64,000 nucleotides of DNA from the NCBI GenBank assembly GCA_021813745.1, contig JAKAJO010000075.1:1-64000 (forward strand). Reading direction: 5' to 3'. The stretch is from Acidobacteriota bacterium (lineage in GTDB: Bacteria > Acidobacteriota > Terriglobia > Terriglobales > Acidobacteriaceae). Position numbers and translations under genes: made by a program. Below, piece by piece: positions 53,080-61,415 of the stretch. The notes under the pieces are model-generated. The model was given only the letters and a program-made list of their open reading frames with translations, did not search any database and was not told the DNA's origin. Every line of letters begins with the position of its first letter. Position 1 is the first letter of the stretch.

Positions 53080-53532
53080 ATGAATCGTTGGATCACTTCC
53101 CGCTGGACCCTTGCTCTGCTCGCTGTCACTCTTACCGCCGCCAGCTACGCCCAGTGGTCCGATCCGGCCGGTGACGTTCCGGCCTACCACCCCTCGGCAC
53201 CGCTGCATGTCAGCACCCTGCCGGCTATCCTCTCAGGAGCAAAACTGACGGGTCCCAACTTCCAGTACCCGTGGCAGGTGCACGTCTACCAGAAGGCGGC
53301 GAAGGTCGGGAATGTACTCTACCAGCTTCCATGTAACTGTCGCTGTGACAGGGCCTTAGGCCACACCAGCCTGCGCAGCTGTTTTGAAGGCCTGCATGGT
53401 GCGGAGTGCTCCACCTGCGCCAAGGAGGGCTTCTACGCCTACCAGCAGACGCGGCTCGGCAAGACGCCGGCGCAGATCCGGGCGGGCATCGCCCGGCACG
53501 ACTACGAGAGCATCGACCTCGAACTGCAATAG
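53080..53532 (+). CDS. CYCXC-family secreted protein (Asn variant)
   Basis: A 150-residue exported protein. The signal peptide (MNRWITSRWTLALLAVTLTAASYAQ) supports the ATG at 53080, with AAGAGG eight bases upstream. The mature part has the cysteine-rich pattern LPCNCRCDRALGHTSLRSCF, a C-x2-C further on (CSTCAKEG) and AYQQTRLGKTPAQIRAGI, the plan of the CYCXC/PCYCGC family of metal- or redox-linked proteins, some of which are selenoproteins. Here Tyr of C-Y-C is Asn, and all positions read as ordinary Cys. The function is unknown. Confidence 0.82.
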   Translation: MNRWITSRWTLALLAVTLTAASYAQWSDPAGDVPAYHPSAPLHVSTLPAILSGAKLTGPNFQYPWQVHVYQKAAKVGNVLYQLPCNCRCDRALGHTSLRSCFEGLHGAECSTCAKEGFYAYQQTRLGKTPAQIRAGIARHDYESIDLELQ

Positions 53533-53655
53533 CTCAAACAACGGTCGTGAGCGCAGATGCCGCAATCCGCGTAGAATGGAGGTAGCAGCACGAGCCAGTT
53601 GGCCCGGCTCGCACCTTCCGGCTCTGTACGATCATCTAATGATGAGAGCCAAAAG

Positions 53656-54008
53656 GGGGGCGTCACGGTTTCGACGGGATCGATTGCGGCTTAGGAGGCA
53701 TGTCAGGGTGTGGGCACCTGGAATCGCCTGCAAAACAAAAGTTGCCAACGATAATCTGGCACTTGCAGCTTAATTAGATAAGCTGCCGTCTTCCACGGCT
53801 TTGCCTATGGGCTGTGAGCAGACGTCATACAGTGGGCTGGCGTGAGCGGCTCGGTCCGTGTTGCTCGCGTGAGATCATCGGACTAGTTTCCGGCGCATCT
53901 TGTCCGTTCTGAGTTCCGGGGACGAAACCAAAAGGAAGCGGACAAAGCATGAACTCTCCTGGCTGACAACGATTTCGGACGCGGGTTCGACTCCCGCCGC
54001 CTCCACCA
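53656..54008 (+). ncRNA. ssrA: Transfer-messenger RNA (tmRNA)
   Basis: One-piece tmRNA for ribosome rescue. The acceptor 5' strand GGGGGCG (53656-53662) pairs with CGCCTCC (53998-54004), followed by an encoded ACCA. The conserved GGTTTCGACGGGAT near the 5' end and the T-arm GCGGGTTCGACTCCCGC at the 3' end are intact. The tag frame ends at a TAA at 53771 with the classic LALAA; in frame and with resume codon taken as GCC (53726) it reads A-C-K-T-K-V-A-N-D-N-L-A-L-A-A. The resume codon is inferred. The 3' end lies beside a recombinase fragment. Confidence 0.95.
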
Positions 54009-54144
54009 TGATTCTAAGAAACTTGTGCGGATCAATGGGAAACGTACATTAGCGCCATCGAGCCAATTATGAGGCGGGGCCCGTTTCCCTTGCGGGACGC
54101 CTACCTGATGTTCTCCATCTAAACTTGGCACGACTTCTCCGTGC

Positions 54145-54612
54145 ATGAAAACGAACCTGGTCCGGCGCCCATGGAAGTGCCCAAGTAAATCCAAGAAACG
54201 CTGGATAACGGGGGATCTATCTGTCGAGGTGCGAAGACGGGTAGTTAGGCAAAGGCACAGAAACAGGTCAACGAGATCAACAATGCCGATCGGGCAAGAA
54301 ACAACTGCACCTCCCGCTCCGATCATTCGACGACTGAAGCCAACCACCAACCGCTTTGCCATTTCGACAGCTGTCGAAAAACTGCTCGACGACGGCAAAT
54401 CTTGCGGGTTAACGGACTCGACTCGTGGAAAGCTGAAAACCCTCTGTGAGCGCCAGCTACTGAAATGGGTCAAGAAGGAATCGCTCATTCAACTTGATGA
54501 ACTCGCGACCGCGAATCTCACGGGTTTTCGGAGTGGCTGGAAGGACGGCGCTCTTCCAGAGAAACGTGAGCGCCTGATGGATCTCTTTGGATTCGCGCTC
54601 ATCGCCGTGTGA
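54145..54612 (+). pseudogene. Tyrosine-recombinase (phage integrase) N-terminal fragment
   Basis: A 155-codon frame whose second half resembles the SAM-like core-binding domain of tyrosine recombinases: STRGKLKTLCERQLLKWVKK, then LDELATANLTGFRSGWKDGA and KRERLMDLFGFAL. The frame then stops; the catalytic domain with R...HxxR...Y is absent from the rest of the window. The first 45 residues are Arg-rich and may not be native; an ATG at 54283 is an alternative start. It begins about 136 bases after the tmRNA CCA end, as expected for an integrase of an element that inserted into ssrA. Likely a remnant of a lost or truncated island. Confidence 0.65.
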
Positions 54613-54788
54613 CTTATGCCTTAGAAATCGAAGCAGCCGGTCAGTCTCGATAGGTCAGCATGGCGACGGGATCCGTTGATTGAACACTCTACATTGGTTT
54701 CAGTCGTAAGAGGCGTTTCTGAGGACTTGAGCAGAACTGTCGGGCTCAAATGTGGTCGCAATCCCGAAAGCCATGCTGGAGGCGCGGA

Positions 54789-56243
54789 TCAGATGCGTCG
54801 TGCTGACGCCAGACGAGATGCAGTTAACAATCGCACGGCCACAGCAACAAGAAGTAGCCCTGCCATCCATGGGAACCACGTGCCATATCGATCGAAGACC
54901 GTCTGGTCGTGACGCATCGGCACATCCACAAGCAGCGAGACGAACGGTCCGCTGTTGGTTCTTACCTCGCCGAGGATGCGGCCCCGATCGTCCGTCACCG
55001 TGAGGTTGCCATCCTTCGCAGTGTGCGCGATTGCATATCCGCCCTCAACGCCGCGCATGATGGCGATGTGCCCGTGCCAGGTACGATCTACGTTGAAGTC
55101 CCAGGCAGGATCGAGGAGCAGGTCAATGCCGCTACGTCCGTAGTCGAGCGCTGGGTGAATGAAGTCCATGTCTTTACAGATCGCAACACCGATCGGAAGC
55201 GCTGGTTTTGAAAGCAGCGCGAGCGAGGTTCCCGGTGTCAGCTTTGATTCAAACGGCGGCAGCATATGCTGCTTGTCGTACGTGGCGATGGGCCGATCCG
55301 GTGTATAGATGCGGGCTTCGTTGAAAGAATCTCGTGCGACCACATGCAACACACCGATGACGAGAGTCGCGCCTGTGCGGTCGGCCACAGACTGCAGCAC
55401 GGGGTCCATGATCTTCGTGTCGCTGTCGAGCAGCAGGCCTGTCTTCTCGGGCATTAGATCAATCTTCGCCCCTTGACGTGCAAGCCTCTCAGCCTGCTCG
55501 GCATAACTTTTGATGAGCTCCTGCATCTCGGGGGCTTCGTCGGCGAACACCACCGTGTCCGTATCCAGCAGTCCCACCTTGATGCTCTGCTGCGAGTTCG
55601 GTGTCGCCAGCCGGATTGCACCGAACAAGACGGCCCCGGCGAGAACAGCGAACGCCAATCCGACGACGCGCACTGCCTGCGGGAGCCTCCTTCGCCGGAG
55701 ATACAGTCCGCTGACAACTGCCGATGGAAACAGCAACAGCAGGAAGGTGATGCCCCACGGGCCAGTGAGTGAAGCGACCTGCAAGATAGGCAGAAAGCGC
55801 TCTTGCGTGTAGGCAAGGCTGCCGGCTGTGCCGTTCGCTGGTGCAAAGCTGGCCAGATATTCGCAGACTGACCAGAACGCAGGTAGCGCGATCATAGCGC
55901 TGAAGGCTGCCCCACGATGGAGGAGACCACGGAACAGAAGGACACCCATAGCGAAGAGCAGCGAGGCGATCGAAAACGGGATCAGCCAGGCCGTCACAGG
56001 GAGATGCAGTGCGAAATACAGGTAGTACAGCATCGGGAGACTGCCCAAGAGCATGGAGAGTGCCGTGGCTCCGGCTGCGACCCACCACGAGGTCGTCTCT
56101 GCAGCCAGCAGCAGAACTGGGATCGGCGCGACCCACATCACGGGCCAAAGTGGGTTCATGCCGTTCCCAAAAAGAAACAGCGCGGCCGTGGAAAGAACAG
56201 CGAGGACCGCAAAGAGCGCAGGATGTTTATCGACGAAGGCCAT
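54789..56243 (-). CDS. Apolipoprotein N-acyltransferase-like protein (Lnt/nitrilase fold)
   Basis: A 484-residue membrane protein with about seven N-terminal helices (about 10-215), a nitrilase-fold periplasmic domain and a last helix (about 457-475), the plan of Lnt, which adds the third acyl chain to lipoproteins. The E-K-C triad is present: E266 (LMPEKTG), K324 (YDKQHMLPPFE) and C356 (VAICKDMDF). After the Cys, the usual Tyr-Glu is Lys-Asp. The ATG at 56243 has CAGGAGA upstream. It overlaps the TetR gene by 17 bases, so it is under that regulator's promoter. Whether it is the housekeeping Lnt or a specialised paralogue is unclear. Confidence 0.85.
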   Translation of the reverse strand: MAFVDKHPALFAVLAVLSTAALFLFGNGMNPLWPVMWVAPIPVLLLAAETTSWWVAAGATALSMLLGSLPMLYYLYFALHLPVTAWLIPFSIASLLFAMGVLLFRGLLHRGAAFSAMIALPAFWSVCEYLASFAPANGTAGSLAYTQERFLPILQVASLTGPWGITFLLLLFPSAVVSGLYLRRRRLPQAVRVVGLAFAVLAGAVLFGAIRLATPNSQQSIKVGLLDTDTVVFADEAPEMQELIKSYAEQAERLARQGAKIDLMPEKTGLLLDSDTKIMDPVLQSVADRTGATLVIGVLHVVARDSFNEARIYTPDRPIATYDKQHMLPPFESKLTPGTSLALLSKPALPIGVAICKDMDFIHPALDYGRSGIDLLLDPAWDFNVDRTWHGHIAIMRGVEGGYAIAHTAKDGNLTVTDDRGRILGEVRTNSGPFVSLLVDVPMRHDQTVFDRYGTWFPWMAGLLLVAVAVRLLTASRLASARRI

Positions 56244-56832
56244 CGAGGTATCTCCTGAACGAGCGCCTGTGAAGCGCACGAAACTGCTTTTCACTCTGGG
56301 CCACACGGCCACCCAGGTAGAGCACGATCAATCCATGCGAAAGCGCGCTGAGCTCGAAGGCAATCTCAATTGGATCGTCAGGCCGCAATTCGCCGGTACG
56401 CATCGCCTCTTCAAGGATGCTTACGGTCGGACTGAACGTAGGTGAGCGACCCGCTTTGAAGTCCCGGGGATAAACCCGCGCCCCTTTACGGGGCACGAGA
56501 AACATAAGCTCGTAGAGGTTCGGGAACTGCAGCGCGGCGTCAAGAAATACGTCACCCACCTGCATCAAGCGGTGTTCCACACCGCCCTTCAGCCGAAGTG
56601 TCTGCACCCGCGCCGCGAGCTCATGGAAGCCCTCGTCGGCAACCGCATTCAGCAGGCTTGCCCGGTCCGCATAGTGGCGATAGATGGCCATGGGCGTAAT
56701 GCCGACACGTTCCGCGACGGGCCTCATTGCGACTGCCGCAAGGCCGTCTCTGTCAAGAAGTTCTCGCGCAGCCACGAGGATAGAAGCGGCTGTGCTTGTC
56801 TCTGGTGGAGCAGGCTTGGCAGGTCGATTCAT
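56227..56832 (-). CDS. TetR/AcrR-family transcriptional regulator
   Basis: A 201-residue regulator. The N-terminal helix-turn-helix (about 15-62: AARELLDRDGLAAVAMRPVAERVGITPMAIYRHYADRASLL) is standard; the C-terminal ligand domain looks like the WHG type (LYELMFLVPRKGARVYPRDF). It probably represses its own unit, because a 38-bp perfect palindrome ends two bases before its ATG. There is no Shine-Dalgarno sequence between the palindrome and the ATG, so the transcript may be leaderless or nearly so. The lnt-like gene overlaps its end. Confidence 0.92.
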   Translation of the reverse strand: MNRPAKPAPPETSTAASILVAARELLDRDGLAAVAMRPVAERVGITPMAIYRHYADRASLLNAVADEGFHELAARVQTLRLKGGVEHRLMQVGDVFLDAALQFPNLYELMFLVPRKGARVYPRDFKAGRSPTFSPTVSILEEAMRTGELRPDDPIEIAFELSALSHGLIVLYLGGRVAQSEKQFRALHRRSFRRYLDGLRR

Positions 56833-56834
56833 TG

Positions 56835-56872
56835 GTCTACGATGTATACATGATTATGTATACATCGTAGAC
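56835..56872. promoter_or_regulatory. 38-bp perfect palindrome, probable TetR operator
   Basis: Two 17-bp arms, GTCTACGATGTATACAT and its exact inverse, around GATT. It lies two bases upstream of the tetR ATG and overlaps the expected promoter of the tetR-lnt unit. The inner core TGTATACA-type half-sites suit TetR-family binding. Confidence 0.85.
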
Positions 56873-57345
56873 TCGATGCTTGCAAGCGGGATCTCTTGGT
56901 CCGAGATCGAGTAAGCTACGCTTCGCCGTATCGCCTGCAAAGCGCTTTTCAGCCATGAGTCCTGATAAGTCGGCAAGGCTTCAGGCATCCGGCAGAATGC
57001 CCGGTCATGGAAAAAACATGATGCTGTCCCGTTTCCCAGGATCAATTCCAAACAATCGCCAACGTGCATCTCGTGTCCGAGAATTTAGTGCGCCCGAGCC
57101 TTGCCCGCGGACTCGATGTTCACGGTCAGCGACAAAGGACATTGTCACTGATAAATGCCTTGCGATGAGCGCCGGTCGTACTCCAAGGCTTTCGGTTTCT
57201 TGAAAGAAGTCCGACTCGATGAGCGCATTTGTGTGAAACGAGCCGCAGAGATGGTCACCATCCGAAATCGGCGGTCCTTGCTTCGAGTCGAACATGGCCC
57301 CGCGTCAACCGCAAGCGCGTGCGCCGGCAGATCGAGATCTTCCGT
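56873..57345. other. Non-coding spacer upstream of tetR
   Basis: This 473-base gap lies between the tetR start (operator side) and the 3' end of the sialate esterase gene. Several frames of 60-110 codons exist on both strands without domain features or ribosome sites, and none is called. It may contain fragments of older genes. Confidence 0.5.
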
Positions 57346-59349
57346 TCAATATGGCCGTTGGCCCTCGGTCTTGGTGGGCCATGTATCAGTCCGGAATGGA
57401 ACTGCCGGCAGACCAGCACCATTAAAGAGTGTCGCCGCAGGGTTGGACTGCCACGCGTAGCGAACCTGAGTGGGATCAGGAACGGATGGCGAGGAGACCA
57501 CGATGGTATCTCCCTCGATGCGTGCGTCGGCCCAGAACCACTTGCGGTCTTTTCCAGCTATTGAGAACTCTTCGAGCTTTGGGCCCTTCACCATAAGCCC
57601 GCCGTCCGTGTGCGCGAAGTGGAGGCGAATGGCACCCGGGACTCGCTCTACCGATCGGAGCGTTGGGCCGGCATAGACGACGTTTTTGCCATAGTATTCC
57701 GCCAACGCACATCGGGCGAGACGATCGCCGACAGGCTCCTTTTCCTTGGAGTGGATGCTATCGGGATCTCCGGTGTCGATGGTGACAGCCAGACACGAAT
57801 TGGGAACGGTGGCTGCGACGATTGCCTGCGACTCGCGAGTCTCAGCCCATTCGTCTCCATCAACAGGAACCGGACTGCGCTGCATGAAAGCGGGCAGGCT
57901 GACGATGTAGAACGGAAAATTGCCTTGCCCGAAGAGAGCACGCCAATTGGCGATCATGGCAGGAAGGATCTTTCGGTATTGATAGCCGCGTGGCGAATTC
58001 TGCTCGCCTTGGTACCAGATTGCACCCGTGATGGAGAGCGGTGCAATCGGCGCCAGCATGCCATCATAGAGAACCGTCGGCATCACGGGCCAGTTCTCGT
58101 ATGCGATGGGTAAAGGCTGCGGCGGCCGGCCGTCGACGCTGAGCTTTGCTTTCCATTGCCCTGCAAGAGGAATACTGGTCTGATCGCCGAGTGTGAGGTG
58201 CAGGTCTGAAGGTTTGGCGAGGAAGCCGCCATCGGGCTTCGTTTTGAATACGCGAATGGCAATCACATTTGGGCCAGGCTGAAGCGCGCTACCCACGAAG
58301 TAAAGGCATGGATTTTCAACCCAGGCGCTGCCACCAACAAACTTACCGTTGATGTAGACGGTGTCCATGCGCTCAATCTCGCCGAGGGAGAGCATGGCGC
58401 GGCCTGGAGGAAGCGGATCAGGCAGGTTGATGACCTTGCGAAACCAGACAACTGCCGGAGCAGTGGGTACGCCGAGTTCCGCGAAGCCACCTGGAACTGG
58501 AACTTGCTTCCAACCAGAGTCGTTCAATTGGGGAGCGGCCCAGTTTTCTTTCAGGCCGATGTCGTACCGGTCGTACCAGTGCATCACGTAGTTGCCGTAT
58601 GGGGGCGCTCCTTCGGCTCTTAGCTGGTCAAGCTCAGCAAGCGGAACATCGAAGTCGTGCAAAGGGCGCAGAGCAGCCTCGCTGGCCCATGCCTCGGCTG
58701 GGCTACCGCCGACAGCGTCGATGACCAGACCGATCGGAACGTGAATCTCCTGATGAACCTTCCGCGCGAAGTAGTATCCAACTGCGGAGATCCAACTGGC
58801 CGTATCGGATGATACGACGCGCCAATCTCCCTGGATCACATTCACCGGGCGATACGCAGGGTCACCTCGTACCGTGAAAAAACGAATCTCAGGATAATTT
58901 GCCGATTTGATTTCTTCATCGGCGTTCTTTGTGAACCGGAGCGGCAGTCCCATGTTGGATTGACCGCCACAGAGCCAGACGTCGCCAACAAGCACATTGT
59001 GGAGTTCAACACTCTGATCGCCCGAGATCTTTACGGTGTACGGTCCGCCAGGTGCAGGCGGTTGAATCCTGACCTGCCAGCGATGATCGGCCCCGGCAGT
59101 TCCGGTAGCGGCCTTGTCGCCAATCTGCACTCGGACTGTATCGCCTGGAGTGGACCAGCCCCAGATCGTGTCGAGCTTGCCGCGCTGCAGCACCATGTTA
59201 TCGCCAAAGATAGGGCTGACGAATGGCAAGGTTTGAGTCGCCCCGCCCGGCATCGATTCTCCAGGTCCGGGCTGTGCAAATACGACAAGTTCCGCAGCCA
59301 TCAGGAGTGCCGAAGCAACCGCGGCGACACAGATGGGTCTAGAGATCAT
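57346..59349 (-). CDS. Sialate O-acetylesterase-like SGNH hydrolase
   Basis: A 667-residue secreted enzyme. The signal peptide runs to about residue 26 (VVFAQ). The SGNH catalytic block opens with CGGQSNMGLP (nucleophile Ser131); the block WYQGEQNSPRGYQYRK and the late D..H region (SIHSKEKEPVGDRLA) follow, with a beta-rich galactose-binding-like insert (about 265-400) and a C-terminal beta domain. The family removes O-acetyl groups from sugars, including plant or microbial polysaccharides. GAGAGG precedes the ATG at 59349. It lies 32 bases after the tannase-like gene on the same strand, so both are likely cotranscribed. Confidence 0.9.
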   Translation of the reverse strand: MISRPICVAAVASALLMAAELVVFAQPGPGESMPGGATQTLPFVSPIFGDNMVLQRGKLDTIWGWSTPGDTVRVQIGDKAATGTAGADHRWQVRIQPPAPGGPYTVKISGDQSVELHNVLVGDVWLCGGQSNMGLPLRFTKNADEEIKSANYPEIRFFTVRGDPAYRPVNVIQGDWRVVSSDTASWISAVGYYFARKVHQEIHVPIGLVIDAVGGSPAEAWASEAALRPLHDFDVPLAELDQLRAEGAPPYGNYVMHWYDRYDIGLKENWAAPQLNDSGWKQVPVPGGFAELGVPTAPAVVWFRKVINLPDPLPPGRAMLSLGEIERMDTVYINGKFVGGSAWVENPCLYFVGSALQPGPNVIAIRVFKTKPDGGFLAKPSDLHLTLGDQTSIPLAGQWKAKLSVDGRPPQPLPIAYENWPVMPTVLYDGMLAPIAPLSITGAIWYQGEQNSPRGYQYRKILPAMIANWRALFGQGNFPFYIVSLPAFMQRSPVPVDGDEWAETRESQAIVAATVPNSCLAVTIDTGDPDSIHSKEKEPVGDRLARCALAEYYGKNVVYAGPTLRSVERVPGAIRLHFAHTDGGLMVKGPKLEEFSIAGKDRKWFWADARIEGDTIVVSSPSVPDPTQVRYAWQSNPAATLFNGAGLPAVPFRTDTWPTKTEGQRPY

Positions 59350-59381
59350 GAGTTCGAACCTCTCGTGTGGAATGGTCGGGT

Positions 59382-61007
59382 TTATTGGCACCGGAAGTTC
59401 CGCGCATTCTGTGTATCACCGGCTCCTGTATATTGCGCGTGCTTTGGATACGCACACAAGGGCCGGCTGCGTCCAGGGAACGCCTTTCCGGTAGCGATTA
59501 CGGAATCAGGAGCTTTTTCCTTCTCAACCCAATCGACGACTGCGGTCAGCATGTCGAAGTGATCCAGAGATGGTCCGCCGCCACAGTGAGCCATGCCTGG
59601 AACCAGAAAGAGACGGCTCCATGTGGCGACTTTCTCGGCGCCGCCGTTGGCTGTGGCGAGTGACTTGTAATAACGCAGTGTATCGAGAGGCGAGAACCAC
59701 GGATCGCTGTCGCCGTGGAAGAAGATAAGTTTTCCGCCGTTAAGCACAAATGTGGAAAGGTTCGTTGATGCCGGTTCCACAAGCGGATCGGAGGCATGCA
59801 GCGCTGCTTTGTCCACGTCGAGTTCAGTCGCAGTGGTGTAGGGTCCGAACAGGCCGTTCTTTCCGAGCGCCAGCAGACCGGGCACAGTGCCCTTTATGGC
59901 AATACCGCTGTCATAGAGAAAGCCGGGATAGACTTGCGTGCCATAGGCGTTCTTGGGGCCGGCGAATGCCTTCCTGATGGCGGCGATTTTTGCCGGGGCG
60001 ATGCAGGCATTTGTCTGGCCGGGTTTGCAGGCGAGAACCGCCGGATCGAAGCTGCAGCCGAGAGGGTCGAAGATCATACCGTCCGCCACACCATCGCGGG
60101 CGTCGCATTGCTTCATCAGCGAATCCATGAAGAGCTTGCGATCGCTGTCTGTGAGGAAGTTGTCGATCTGCGGCTTGCCCGCTGCATCTTTCGGCGAAGC
60201 TTGGTTGTAGGCCACCGGAATCCATTCCCCAATCGCAAGGTTCGAAAGGCCGGTGCGCATGGCAGGATCGCCTGAGACGATCCCGTTGAAAACCGCTGGA
60301 TACCGCTGCGAGAGGATCATGCCCTCTCGGCCGCCCGTCGAACAGCCGACGAAATAGGAATAGGCTGCGGGCTTTGCGTAGTAGCGCGTGATGATCTGCT
60401 TGGCAACGTCGGCGACTTCAGCATTGGCAAGGAATGCGAAGTCGAGATACGCTTGTTGGTCGCTCATGAAGGAAAAATCGAATGCTCCGGTCTTTGCTTG
60501 ATGCCCTGTATCAGTGCTCGCTACGGCGAATCCGCGGGAGAGCGCTGGTTGATCACCCGCGTAGTTTGCGCCGGCTGGATAAGCGACGATGCCATTGCCT
60601 CCTCCGCCGCCCTGCATCACGAAGTCGCCGTTCCACGCATCCGGCACTGGAAGCGCCAGTGCGAATCCGATAGCAAACTCTTGCCCATCAACGCCCTTCC
60701 GGCGGTTGATCATACCGTGGATCAGGCAATGCGCAGGAAGTGGACCGATCCCCGGAGCACCGGGATATGGCGGCGCAATCGTCGTGCCCGCGGGCACCCG
60801 GTCAGCCTTCGTGATCTCTACGTGATCCAGCTTGAGGGCGAAAAGATCGGAACAAGATTTCGGCGACTGAGCAGAAGCCGAAACAAGGAGTACAGCAGAC
60901 GATACCACTGCAAGCCATACCACATTGATGGAACGGATCATTGATGTGCCGTTCGGTTTGCGGTAGCCAGAAATAGAGCGACTCCGGTAAACATCAGAAT
61001 CTGACAT
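59382..61007 (-). CDS. Tannase/feruloyl esterase family protein
   Basis: A 541-residue secreted esterase. The signal peptide is evident (NVVWLAVVSSAVLLVSASAQ); either the ATG at 61007, with AAGGT upstream, or one at 60941 is the start. Catalytic features: Ser223 in GCSTGGREG, Asp435 in FHGDSDPWF, His474 in GMAHCGGG, with the adjacent Cys222/Cys475 pair that bridges Ser and His loops in this family. A Ca-binding lid (CDARDGVADGMIFDP) is visible. It cleaves phenolic esters such as ferulate or gallate from plant material. It forms a likely two-gene unit with the sialate esterase. Confidence 0.92.
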   Translation of the reverse strand: MSDSDVYRSRSISGYRKPNGTSMIRSINVVWLAVVSSAVLLVSASAQSPKSCSDLFALKLDHVEITKADRVPAGTTIAPPYPGAPGIGPLPAHCLIHGMINRRKGVDGQEFAIGFALALPVPDAWNGDFVMQGGGGGNGIVAYPAGANYAGDQPALSRGFAVASTDTGHQAKTGAFDFSFMSDQQAYLDFAFLANAEVADVAKQIITRYYAKPAAYSYFVGCSTGGREGMILSQRYPAVFNGIVSGDPAMRTGLSNLAIGEWIPVAYNQASPKDAAGKPQIDNFLTDSDRKLFMDSLMKQCDARDGVADGMIFDPLGCSFDPAVLACKPGQTNACIAPAKIAAIRKAFAGPKNAYGTQVYPGFLYDSGIAIKGTVPGLLALGKNGLFGPYTTATELDVDKAALHASDPLVEPASTNLSTFVLNGGKLIFFHGDSDPWFSPLDTLRYYKSLATANGGAEKVATWSRLFLVPGMAHCGGGPSLDHFDMLTAVVDWVEKEKAPDSVIATGKAFPGRSRPLCAYPKHAQYTGAGDTQNARNFRCQ

Positions 61008-61415
61008 GTCATACAGACCTTACCTTCCCCAAAAGTTCTTGATACGGGTGGTGCCTACTCGCGGCATTCATGCAGCACATCCGTTCTTGCAAAGCCTTCC
61101 GGGGTTGCGTTGGTCAAGCGTGCCGGTCAAGAGGTATCCCAGCCGGGAAGAATATCCAGTGAACAGGTGAATTCTCGGAAGGCATTCACCAGGATACTGA
61201 TCATAGAGCATATGTACATCAACCCGTCGATTTTTGCACCTCGCGATCCGCACCGTTCGGCTTTCAGGTTCATACTCGGCCTTGCTTTGCGGGATCGAGT
61301 GAACATGCGTGGAGAAGCTATTTGACATTGTCTCCAATTGGAAGTCGAGTGTTATGGTGTTTAGGATTCGTCCGAACAGGGGGATTTGGCGGTTCAAATC
61401 CAAAGGGAGATACTC
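61008..61415. other. Divergent spacer with leader hairpin before the GH13 gene
   Basis: The 408 bases between the divergent tannase and GH13 genes hold both promoters. A perfect 7-bp hairpin GGATTTG-GCGGTT-CAAATCC (61382-61401) sits directly upstream of the GGGAG ribosome site of the GH13 gene. The spacer is moderately AT-rich with no credible gene. Confidence 0.6.

Noticed and set aside
53883-54488. 201-codon minus-strand frame covering the tmRNA 3' end and recombinase fragment
   Set aside because: It crosses a structured RNA gene and is antisense to a better supported recombinase-like frame.
59340-59370. GAGTTCGAACCTC palindromic sequence considered as a tRNA T-arm
   Set aside because: No acceptor, D or anticodon arms around it; it spans the start region of the sialate esterase gene.
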